A DNA stretch of 32,056 nt, from assembly GCA_012517955.1 (NCBI GenBank), contig JAAYTW010000057.1, forward strand, positions 1-32,056. Reading direction: 5' to 3'. Every line of letters begins with the position of its first letter. Position 1 is the stretch's first letter. Below the pieces are notes generated by a model. The model ran no database searches. It was given only the letters and a program-made list of their open reading frames with translations, and was not told the origin of the DNA. This DNA comes from Candidatus Zixiibacteriota bacterium. Its GTDB lineage: Bacteria; Zixibacteria; MSB-5A5; UBA10806; 4484-95. A program made the position numbers and the translations under genes. Positions 1-8,589 of the stretch are shown here, in pieces.

Positions 1-2
1 TC

Positions 3-548
3 AAATTACGATTACAAGCACCCGATTTCACGACCGCAAATCGTTTGGCCGAAGCTATTATCGCCAAATTCCCGAATTCGGGCGCGGCGGCTATGGATGA
101 AGCCAACGTTCATGTTAACTTACCGGATACTATACAAAGCAGCGGCGATGTGGTAAAATTTTTGGCCTCAATTGAAAATTTGGAAATCGTTCCTGATGTG
201 CCGGCCAGGGTCGTTATCAACGAGAAAACCGGCACTATCGTCGCAGGTGAACATGTTACGATTTCATCCGTGATGTTGGCACATGGAAATCTCAATATTG
301 AAATAAAAGCGACGCCGCTGGTTTCACAACCGGAGCCTTTCTCGCAGGGAAATACCGTTCTCACCCGCGATTCTCAAGTCAGCGTACAACCGGAATCCGC
401 CCGAATAATCTATATGGAACAGCAAGCCAATATAGGCGATTTATCGAAAGCTCTTAATGAAATCGGCGCCTCGCCAAGAGACATCATCGCCATTTTCCAG
501 GCTTTGCGGACCGCCGGCGCGTTGCGGGCTGAACTTGTTATTATGTGA
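3..548 (+). CDS. flgI: Flagellar P-ring protein FlgI, C-terminal part (truncated by window edge)
   Basis: Open frame enters from the left edge (LRLQAPDFTTANRLAEAIIAKFPNSG...) and ends in GDLSKALNEIGASPRDIIAIFQALRTAGALRAELVIM, typical of the FlgI C-terminus; followed by flgJ. Confidence 0.93.
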   Translation, partial: KLRLQAPDFTTANRLAEAIIAKFPNSGAAAMDEANVHVNLPDTIQSSGDVVKFLASIENLEIVPDVPARVVINEKTGTIVAGEHVTISSVMLAHGNLNIEIKATPLVSQPEPFSQGNTVLTRDSQVSVQPESARIIYMEQQANIGDLSKALNEIGASPRDIIAIFQALRTAGALRAELVIM

Positions 549-551
549 GGA

Positions 552-1544
552 ATGATGAAAATATCCGTCATCGATAAACAAATTCCCATCGAAAAGACCG
601 GCAAAACCTCTAAAGCCGAGCAGGAAATCAAACTGCTTAAACTTAAAAAAGCCTGCCAGGATTTTGAGTCGATTTTTATCTACTACATGCTTAAATCGAT
701 GCGCACGTCCGATTAGAAGACAAATCTATTTGGTAAAGGGCTGGGGTCAGATATTTTTATGCAGATGTTCGATGAGGGGCTTGCCGATAAAATGGCGGCC
801 TCCGGACAGCTTAATATCGCCGGCGCCATGTTTTCGAAATACGCCGCGATGGTGGGGGGCGAAAACAATCCAGTATCTCAATCGCTAAAACCCCGCGGAG
901 GCGGTATTGAACGCGTATCCAGAGAGGCAACATCGTCTCAGACCGTGTCATCTACTAATGAGGTTAAATCGGTTGAAATAAGTCGTGTCATCCCCGATCC
1001 GCAATTGGCGGTTCCCGATACTAAAATGACATCGCCGCCCGTTTCAATCGACGCGCCGCGAGCGGATGCCACCGCTGTCGCGGACAAATATTTTATCGGT
1101 TCACCGACCGTGTCGAATAAAACCGCCAGGATGAAGGCCAAAGTCGACCAGTATGATGATATTATCGCCGATGCCGCTTCCGCAAATAAAGTCGATCCGA
1201 ACCTCGTGAAAGCCGTGATTCTGCAAGAATCAGGGGGTAACCCGAGGGCGATCTCGGCCAAAGGCGCCAAGGGATTAATGCAGATTATGGACGCGACAGC
1301 CAAAATGCTTGGAGTAACCGATCCTTTTGATATAAAGCAAAATATCGAGGGCGGGGTTAAGTATCTGGCGCAGCTCATCAATAAATTCGAGGGGAATATC
1401 CAAAAAGCGTTGGCCGCTTATAACGCCGGACCGGCGGCCGTTCAAAAATATGATGGTGTCCCACCGTACGACGAAACCACCGATTTCGTAAATTCCGTGA
1501 TGTCGCATTTAAATGGGTTATTAAATTTCGATAAATCCCGATAA
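552..1544 (+). CDS. flgJ: FlgJ-type protein: N-terminal rod-binding domain + C-terminal SLT lytic transglycosylase domain; interrupted by in-frame TAG at 714-716
   Basis: Same reading frame before and after the TAG: ...KKACQDFESIFIYYMLKSMRTSD*KTNLFGKGLGSDIFMQMFDEGLADKMA... (rod-binding domain), then VDPNLVKAVILQESGGNPRAISAKGAKGLMQIM...ALAAYNAGPAAVQKYDGVPPYDET (SLT domain). The ORF track only shows 759-1544. Confidence 0.85.
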
Positions 1545-1549
1545 AAATA

Positions 1550-2047
1550 GTGATGGCAAATGTTATGGATGAAATAGCAGGAATCTTAAATCAGGAACTG
1601 GATGCTTTTAACCGTTTTCTCGTTTTGCTGGATGACCAGAATCGGCAAATCGCCAAAAACGATATCGAGGCTTTAACCAAAACCAACGCCGATCTTGACT
1701 TGTTAAGCAACCAAGTCAGCGACCTCGAACGCTATCGGCAGGCTTTGACTCAGGAGCTTTCTCGTCAGCTTAAACTCGAAAAAGATAACCCTACGCTTAA
1801 CGATTTGGTTAGCAGACTTGACGGGATTTCATCCGAGAGGTTACGCGCTCTTCGGCAGGCGATACTTGAAGTCCATAAGAAAATCGCCGAGAAAAGCCGG
1901 CGTAATAAATTCTTGATTGATAAATCGCGATTTCTAATAGCCGAATCGATGAAGATTATGAGCAATCGGCCGGCGGCGACTTATGAAAGACCCCGCCCGG
2001 AAAAAATAGAAAGCGGCAATGGTTGTCTGGTAAACCGCTCGGCTTAA
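1550..2047 (+). CDS. flgN: FlgN-like flagellar chaperone
   Basis: All-helical 165 aa, located between flgJ and flgK, pattern ILNQELDAFNRFLVLLDDQNRQIAKNDIEAL...; start likely ATG 1553 or GTG 1550. Confidence 0.7.
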   Translation: MMANVMDEIAGILNQELDAFNRFLVLLDDQNRQIAKNDIEALTKTNADLDLLSNQVSDLERYRQALTQELSRQLKLEKDNPTLNDLVSRLDGISSERLRALRQAILEVHKKIAEKSRRNKFLIDKSRFLIAESMKIMSNRPAATYERPRPEKIESGNGCLVNRSA

Positions 2048-2059
2048 AAGGGGTATTTG

Positions 2060-3454
2060 ATGTACGGAATTAATATTGGCTTTGAAATTGGGAAAAGAGC
2101 CCTATTGGCTCAGCAATATTCGCTTAATTTAACCGGACATAATATCGCCAACGTTAATACGCCCGGATTTACCAGGCAACAGGCGATACTAAGCTCAAGC
2201 CGTCCATTTGTCAGCGCTGCCGGGATATTCGGCACGGGCGTCGATGTAGTCGACGTAAGGCATTTGCGTTCTATATTCCTTGACGAACAGTACCGCCAGG
2301 AAACCCAGAATTTGGGAAAATGGCAAATGCTTTCCAGCAGTTGGAGTCAAATCGAGACCATTTATATGGAACCTTCAGACAGCGGTTTTTCGACGGTACT
2401 CGATAATTTTTGGAGCGCCTGGAGCGATCTCGCGGCAAGTCCGGACGATCAAGCCGCCAGAGTGGCGGTAAGGGAACAGGCGACTTTGTTGACTAACGCG
2501 TTCCATCATTTCGCCACCCAACTAAGCGATTATCAAAAATCTTTGGATGATGATATAGATAAGCGCATTTCACAGATTAACCAAATTGGAGCCCAAATTG
2601 CCAATCTCAATTCCCAAATTGCCTCCACCGAGCTCAATGGTAATATCGCCAATGACCTACGTGATACCCGGGATTACTTAATAGATGAATTATCGCAATA
2701 TGTCAACGTCCAGGTCATCGAAAAACCTACCGGAGAAGTATCGGTATTGATTGGAGCCATGCAATTTGTTGACGGCATCAACGTGTATGACCTCGAAACG
2801 ACCGTAAAAGGGTCGGGCGCTAATATAGTCCATACCATTCAGTTCAAAAATTCGAAGGTCAAACCTGATATCGAATCGGGCGAATTATCGGCATTGATTG
2901 ATCTTCGCGATAATATCGTGCCCGATAGGATAAGAGAGCTCGACCAAATGGCGGTCACCCTGGTTAGGAGCTTGAATGAAATCCATCGGCGCGGAATCGG
3001 TTTGGATGGTAAAACGGGACAAGACTTCTTCAAGGCTACTGTAACCGGAGCCGCCGATATCAATCTCGATGACGCTATTATAGAAGATGTAGCGCATATT
3101 GCGGCTTCTTTAAACGGCGAGGCCGGCGATAATACGATTGCCCTCGAAATTGCAGGCCTGCGCTCCAATTTGACAATGAACGGCGGCACGGCGACTTTCG
3201 GCGATTATTATAACGCTATTGTCGGAATAGTCGGCGTCCGGGCCAAAGAAGCATCCGATTTAGCCCAAAATCAACAGACCTTGCTTAATCATATCGATGA
3301 AAACAGGCAATCTTTGGAAGGCGTTTCTCTTGATGAAGAAACGACGAATATGCTGAAATATCAACATGCGTATCAAGCGGCGGCCAGGGTCATTACGACA
3401 ATGGATGAGGCTTTGAACACGGTTATAAATAACATGGGTTTGGTCGGACGTTAA
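2060..3454 (+). CDS. flgK: Flagellar hook-associated protein 1 FlgK
   Basis: N-term GFEIGKRALLAQQYSLNLTGHNIANVNTPGFTRQQ and C-term SLDEETTNMLKYQHAYQAAARVITTMDEALNTVINNMG are diagnostic for FlgK. Confidence 0.96.
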   Translation: MYGINIGFEIGKRALLAQQYSLNLTGHNIANVNTPGFTRQQAILSSSRPFVSAAGIFGTGVDVVDVRHLRSIFLDEQYRQETQNLGKWQMLSSSWSQIETIYMEPSDSGFSTVLDNFWSAWSDLAASPDDQAARVAVREQATLLTNAFHHFATQLSDYQKSLDDDIDKRISQINQIGAQIANLNSQIASTELNGNIANDLRDTRDYLIDELSQYVNVQVIEKPTGEVSVLIGAMQFVDGINVYDLETTVKGSGANIVHTIQFKNSKVKPDIESGELSALIDLRDNIVPDRIRELDQMAVTLVRSLNEIHRRGIGLDGKTGQDFFKATVTGAADINLDDAIIEDVAHIAASLNGEAGDNTIALEIAGLRSNLTMNGGTATFGDYYNAIVGIVGVRAKEASDLAQNQQTLLNHIDENRQSLEGVSLDEETTNMLKYQHAYQAAARVITTMDEALNTVINNMGLVGR

Positions 3455-3483
3455 GCCGGGTATTTTTGACTTAGAGGTGTATT

Positions 3484-3723
3484 GTGTTAATCCTGACAAG
3501 GAAGTTGGGTGAATCGATTACAATAGGTGATAATATAAAAATCACCGTTTTGGGTATTAATGGAAAACAGGTGAAATTGGGAATCCTGGCTCCCGATAAG
3601 GTATCGGTTCATAGAGAAGAAATTTACAATAGAATACAGGAAGAAAATAAACAGGCTTCACTGGCTTTGAAAGAAGATTTGCTTGAGGTGGCCAGAATAC
3701 TGAAAGCGAGAAAGTCGAAATAA
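3484..3723 (+). CDS. csrA: Carbon storage regulator / translational regulator CsrA
   Basis: GTG start; [55 protein letters not shown] is canonical CsrA. Confidence 0.98.
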   Translation: MLILTRKLGESITIGDNIKITVLGINGKQVKLGILAPDKVSVHREEIYNRIQEENKQASLALKEDLLEVARILKARKSK

Positions 3724-3774
3724 GACGATTCGCATCAGAGAAGGTCGCCCAAGAAATATCGGCAAAGGAATAGT

Positions 3775-5694
3775 ATGCGAATTACCAATAAAATGATAAA
3801 CAGCCGCGTACTTGCCAATCTGTCAAGCGCGGCCGAACGCTATATAAAACTGCAAACCGAATCTTCTTCGGGCAAACGAATCAATAAACCATCCGATGAC
3901 CCTCTTGGCATCACCAAGGATTTAAATTTTAGATCGCGTTTATCCGATGTATCACAGTTCCAAACCAATTTAAGTCACGCCCAATCATGGCTGGCTTTCA
4001 GCGATTTGGCGCTCAATAGTATAGATGAATTTATCACTGAGGCCAAAGACCTGGCCACCCAGCTGGGCAACGACACGTATGACGAAAACGCCAGAATCGC
4101 CGGCGCGACCCAGGCCCGCGAATTATTCAACAGCATCATAGATTCGGCCAATTCACAATACCGAAATAAATATATATTTTCCGGGTCCAAGACAAATCTC
4201 CCGCCTATACTCACAAACTCAATTGGAGTTGTATATCAAGGCGATAACCAGGCTCTTAATATAGAGACCGACCTTAAGTCATATCTTCAAGTCAACGCCA
4301 TCGGAAGCGATTTCTTGACAAAACCGGTAATCACCCTCGGCGATGGTTTTGATTTAAATCCCGGAATTCAGCCTAACATGTGGCTGTCAGAATTGAACGC
4401 GGGAAAAGGTGTCCAGATGGGCAACGGCCATTTTATTATCAATACCATAAACGGACGTTACGATATTGATATCTCGACGGCCAAAAATATACGCCAAGTG
4501 CTTGACCAAATAAACGCGGCCGCGATACCCAATTTCACGGCCTCGATATCTGAAAACGGCAACAGCCTTCAATTTAAAGATACTACGGCCAATCAGATTA
4601 CCAATACGACTCCGCTGGCGCTCCTTCATAAAGGTCAGGGTATATCGCAATCGCCAGGCACGTTCGTAATCAGGACTTCGGACAGCGTCCTATCAGTAAC
4701 GATAGATGTTTCCGGGGCTATGACGATGGGCGACGTGATTAATACGATAAATAATTCCTTAGCCGCCGGAGGAATCGCAAACGTTACGGCATCTATTGAC
4801 CCAATCGAAAATCGTATTGTTCTTTCCGATTCAAATGCCGCGCCTTTAAATCTCGTTATCGAAGAGTCGAGTTCCAATAGCACTACCGCGGCGGAACTGG
4901 GAATAAAAGGGGAGATGCTTGGTTCGAAAATCGGCGAAAAATTGGAGCCAAATCATATTTTGGTTACCGAAGCGGTCGACGGGCAGACTCTGGCACAGGA
5001 TCTCGGTATCCTTAAAGGAACCGAGTTTGAAGCGATTATCGGTGATGACATGAATCCCCGATTGACCTATTTTACCAAGATTTCATCTCTAAATAATAAC
5101 AGCGGGATTGAACTAGGCAAGATTCGTATCACCAATGGATTCGATTATGCCGATGTCGATCTTGCTCCCTTAAACGCGAATCCCGACGCCACGATAATGG
5201 ATTTGATTGACCTGATAAATCGTTCGGGCGTAAATGTTTCGGCTTATATAAATGATGACCGTACCGGTATTATAGTCAAATCGAAATATAATGACAGGTC
5301 ATTGATGATTACTGAAGCCGATTCCGGCAGAACTGCGAGCGCGCTCGGTATATTCGGATCTCCGGATCTTCTGGGGAACATGTTGATTTTGGAAAAAGCT
5401 CTGTCACGAAATAAAACCGAAGAAATTTCGGCCACTCAGGTAGTATTCAACAAGGCTCTTGATCAAGTCCTAACCGTCCGTTCCCAAATCGGTTCGCGAG
5501 TGGTCCGCGCCGAGTCGACCGGCGATAAATTACTTAACCTGCAGACCCAGGTGACCAAACAGCTTTCGGAAGTAGAAGACGCGGATATTATAAAGGTCGT
5601 GACCGATCTCGCGACTGCCGAAACGATTTATCAAACGTCTCTGGCGTCCGCGGCAAGGATTATGCAGCAATCGCTTTTGGATTTTTTACAATAG
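3775..5694 (+). CDS. flgL: Flagellar hook-associated protein 3 FlgL, enlarged (639 aa)
   Basis: N-term MRITNKMINSRVLANLSSAAERYIKLQTESSSGKRINKPSDDPLG and C-term TDLATAETIYQTSLASAARIMQQSLLDFLQ; long central insertion with Flagellin_IN-like segments. Confidence 0.93.
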   Translation: MRITNKMINSRVLANLSSAAERYIKLQTESSSGKRINKPSDDPLGITKDLNFRSRLSDVSQFQTNLSHAQSWLAFSDLALNSIDEFITEAKDLATQLGNDTYDENARIAGATQARELFNSIIDSANSQYRNKYIFSGSKTNLPPILTNSIGVVYQGDNQALNIETDLKSYLQVNAIGSDFLTKPVITLGDGFDLNPGIQPNMWLSELNAGKGVQMGNGHFIINTINGRYDIDISTAKNIRQVLDQINAAAIPNFTASISENGNSLQFKDTTANQITNTTPLALLHKGQGISQSPGTFVIRTSDSVLSVTIDVSGAMTMGDVINTINNSLAAGGIANVTASIDPIENRIVLSDSNAAPLNLVIEESSSNSTTAAELGIKGEMLGSKIGEKLEPNHILVTEAVDGQTLAQDLGILKGTEFEAIIGDDMNPRLTYFTKISSLNNNSGIELGKIRITNGFDYADVDLAPLNANPDATIMDLIDLINRSGVNVSAYINDDRTGIIVKSKYNDRSLMITEADSGRTASALGIFGSPDLLGNMLILEKALSRNKTEEISATQVVFNKALDQVLTVRSQIGSRVVRAESTGDKLLNLQTQVTKQLSEVEDADIIKVVTDLATAETIYQTSLASAARIMQQSLLDFLQ

Positions 5695-5703
5695 GAGGGA
5701 CAA

Positions 5704-6156
5704 TTGCCCCATTTTAACACGGTCAAGTTCGGTAAGATCCAATACAGCGAATCCGATGTCATTACATTCGTGAGAGCAATTCTTGGTTTTGAAGATTTGC
5801 GAAGGTACGTGATAATTACGCGTCCCGAATCGGATCCTTTCAAATGGCTGCAATCTCTGGAGGACCCTAATGTCGCTTTCGTGATTGTCGAACCGCGCCT
5901 GATACTTGATAATTACATTGTGGAATTAAGCCAGCATGATATCAAGCAACTGCATGGCTCCCAGCAGCTAAACGACTATAAGATATTCGTCATAATGACC
6001 GTCCCTAAAGGGCATCCCGAAAAAATATCCGTCAATCTTCAGGGGCCGTTGATAATAAATATAAAAAACATGAAAGCCATCCAGATGGTTTTGAATAATC
6101 CAGATTACGATATCCGTTTCAGTCTTTTTAAAAATCAGCCAACGGTAACGACATGA
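5704..6156 (+). CDS. fliW: Flagellar assembly factor FliW
   Basis: VITFVRAILGFEDLRRYVII...DPFKWLQSLEDPNVAFVIVEPRLI...YKIFVIMTVPKG...SVNLQGPLIINIKNMKAIQMVLNNPDYDIRFSL is typical FliW; TTG start likely. Confidence 0.95.
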   Translation: MPHFNTVKFGKIQYSESDVITFVRAILGFEDLRRYVIITRPESDPFKWLQSLEDPNVAFVIVEPRLILDNYIVELSQHDIKQLHGSQQLNDYKIFVIMTVPKGHPEKISVNLQGPLIINIKNMKAIQMVLNNPDYDIRFSLFKNQPTVTT

Positions 6157-6160
6157 TTAA

Positions 6161-6889
6161 TTGATATTGATGAATATCCAAAGAGCCTCTTTAAACGATT
6201 ACCTAATAAGCTATAAGGGGCATGGAATGATCGAACATGCCTCTAAAACCAATTCTATAGGTCACGTTGTCAATCATGAGCGCAGACATCTTGCCCAGTT
6301 CGAAAGCCGTGCCCGGGCCCGCAATCTCGATATTATTAAGGAAGATATTTCGATATGCTATAAAATCATCGACAATAAAATAGTGGCCGTTGCCGGCAAG
6401 GCATCCCTGATTGCCCGCGCCCAAAACCCCACCCAAAATCAAATGACCCAATCAGACTCCATCGATATTAATGAACCGGCGTCTCCTATGAGCGCCGAAA
6501 GCGAAAAAGAGTCGATAAACGACATCGACCGATTAGTTAATCGGATAGAAGCCGCCTTAGTCACGATAAATAATCGGCTCGAAGGGCTTTCTGATAACGA
6601 AAGCGAAAAACGATTCGATAAATCGGCCGATAAGACCAGGCTGGAAACAAAAAGAGAACGACTGGAATCAAAACTGAATGAATTGAAATCGAAGAAACTT
6701 GAAATAACTCAAAAGGAAATACTTGGCAGTCTGGCCGAATTGATGGCCGACGCGTCGAACCTTATCAAAGCTATTTATACCGCTAAAAGCGGTAATGAAA
6801 ACCAACGTTATTCCGATAAATATTCTAAGATTGAAGTTCCCGATTATCCGACGCAGTACACCGGATTAATGATGGACGCGACGATTTAG
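6161..6889 (+). CDS. Uncharacterised protein with HExxH motif (possibly related to SprA/'putative metalloprotease CJM1_0395'-type proteins) and a C-terminal coiled coil
   Basis: NHERRHLAQFESRARARNLDIIKEDISICYKIIDNKIVAVAGKAS: HExxH followed by a V(A/G)G-type segment; long charged helix 'KTRLETKRERLESKLNELKSKKLEI'. Confidence 0.6.
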   Translation: MILMNIQRASLNDYLISYKGHGMIEHASKTNSIGHVVNHERRHLAQFESRARARNLDIIKEDISICYKIIDNKIVAVAGKASLIARAQNPTQNQMTQSDSIDINEPASPMSAESEKESINDIDRLVNRIEAALVTINNRLEGLSDNESEKRFDKSADKTRLETKRERLESKLNELKSKKLEITQKEILGSLAELMADASNLIKAIYTAKSGNENQRYSDKYSKIEVPDYPTQYTGLMMDATI

Positions 6890-6917
6890 ATATCAAATTC
6901 CGCGCGAGGTAATAAAA

Positions 6918-8585
6918 ATGACGAATGATGATGTAATGTTTGATGAGAATTATTCCGTTCTCGAAGATGCTTTCAAAATGGTTGAACATGGCGAATATGA
7001 AATCGCCGCCGCCATGCTCGAAAAATATCTACAATCATCTCCAGGCGATATCGACGCTATTCATTTGATGGGCGCAACCCAAGCTAAGATGGGGAATATC
7101 GATAGGGCGGAGAGCCTTTTTAAAAAAGAGCTGGAGATAAATCCCAACCGCCCCGATGCTTTTTATAATCTGGGCCTGATTCATATACAACAAAACCGCA
7201 TCGCCGAGGCCATAAACGATTACGAAAATGTTATCAAATTGAAACCGGCAGATAATCAGGCTTTGAACGATTTGGGCGTGCTATATATGTCGCAGGGGGA
7301 CAAGGTCAATGGAGAACGACTGTTATCTCAGGCTCTAAAATCTGACCCGACATATAAAGACGCGTTTTTAAATCTATTTGAAATACTATGGAAGCAGAAT
7401 AGATATAATGAGGCGGTCGAACACGTTTATGATTTCCTTACCGCGCTTGTTCCCCAAAGTGCGTCTCAACAGCCGCCGGTGGATTCGAACCCAACCGTCG
7501 AGCAACCAGCGCCATCAATCACGATTAAGCACAAAGCGCCGGCGATAATTAAATTAAGCCAGTCCGAAAAGCTTGATATTTTCGAGAAACACGTTCCCGA
7601 AAGCCTTCGTGCCAAAAAAACCGGAATGAATATGGCTATTATCGCCGATTTCAATATAGCCGGGCAACTGACGCAATTGTTTAGATTGATAAACGAAAAG
7701 ACGATTCATAGAGCGAGATGTATAATCGTCCACGATGATTACTTATCTTACGACAAAGACCTGGTGTTGTCTGATAATAAACCGGATGATTTCGAAACCG
7801 CTTTGAAGATAATCGAAAACGCCGATTTCTATCATATCGGTCGTTTCCCGGTCAAAATTGGAGACCTTGACCTGGCCGATTATCTGCGGCCGGATAACGC
7901 GGTGATTCAGTATTTTGGCAGCGATTTACGCAATGACGGATTTAATATCTATAACTGGCATAAATCAAACCGCATAGTCGGTCTATCCGCCTGGGATTAC
8001 ACAATGCTAAAAGACTCGCCGTTTTTCTACCATATCAACATGATGTTCGATGCCTCCCGCGTTAAGCGGGCTCCTTATCCCGAGGGAACGCTTAAAATCG
8101 TCCATCCAACTACTAATAGAAATATAAAGAAAACCGAATTGTTTTTAAACACGATTGACAGACTTCGCCGCGAAGGATGCGATATTGAACCGGTTCTAAT
8201 TGAGCATAAAACCAATCAGGAATGTCTTGATTTGAAATCACAGGCGCATTTGACTTATGACCAAATTTCGGTCGGCATTTATGGGGTCTCGGCGATTGAA
8301 TCGATGGCGGCAGGGCATGTCGTTTTTGGCGGAATCTCAAATTTCGCTGCCAGTTATCATCCAGATAACCCGATAGTCTGGGTTACCGAAAACAGCCTGG
8401 CCCAGCGAATAAAATATTTTGTGGAACATCGCGAGCAGATTCCAGATCGCGGTCAGGCCGGCATAGACTGGGTAAAGATGCATCATGACCCCATGAAAAT
8501 ACTCTGTCAGCATCTTTATATGTACGATTTTATTAAGCATGGCCATCGTTTTTTAGAGGAATCCGATGCCCAATTGATGAGGTAA
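6918..8585 (+). CDS. TPR protein fused to a glycosyltransferase-like (GT-B-type) domain
   Basis: N-terminal TPR units (e.g. RPDAFYNLGLIHIQQNRIAEAINDYENVIKLKPADNQALNDLGVLYMSQGD); C-terminal region with glycosyltransferase-like features (IIADFNIAGQLTQLFRLIN..., ...YDQISVGIYGVSAIESMAAGHVVFGGIS). Confidence 0.72.
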   Translation: MTNDDVMFDENYSVLEDAFKMVEHGEYEIAAAMLEKYLQSSPGDIDAIHLMGATQAKMGNIDRAESLFKKELEINPNRPDAFYNLGLIHIQQNRIAEAINDYENVIKLKPADNQALNDLGVLYMSQGDKVNGERLLSQALKSDPTYKDAFLNLFEILWKQNRYNEAVEHVYDFLTALVPQSASQQPPVDSNPTVEQPAPSITIKHKAPAIIKLSQSEKLDIFEKHVPESLRAKKTGMNMAIIADFNIAGQLTQLFRLINEKTIHRARCIIVHDDYLSYDKDLVLSDNKPDDFETALKIIENADFYHIGRFPVKIGDLDLADYLRPDNAVIQYFGSDLRNDGFNIYNWHKSNRIVGLSAWDYTMLKDSPFFYHINMMFDASRVKRAPYPEGTLKIVHPTTNRNIKKTELFLNTIDRLRREGCDIEPVLIEHKTNQECLDLKSQAHLTYDQISVGIYGVSAIESMAAGHVVFGGISNFAASYHPDNPIVWVTENSLAQRIKYFVEHREQIPDRGQAGIDWVKMHHDPMKILCQHLYMYDFIKHGHRFLEESDAQLMR

Positions 8586-8589
8586 CGAT

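Noticed and set aside
664-888. 74-aa + strand ORF overlapping the flgJ interruption
   Set aside because: Translation (CARPIRRQIYLVKGWGQ...) has no family resemblance, while frame 0 on both sides of the TAG matches FlgJ; it is a shadow frame.
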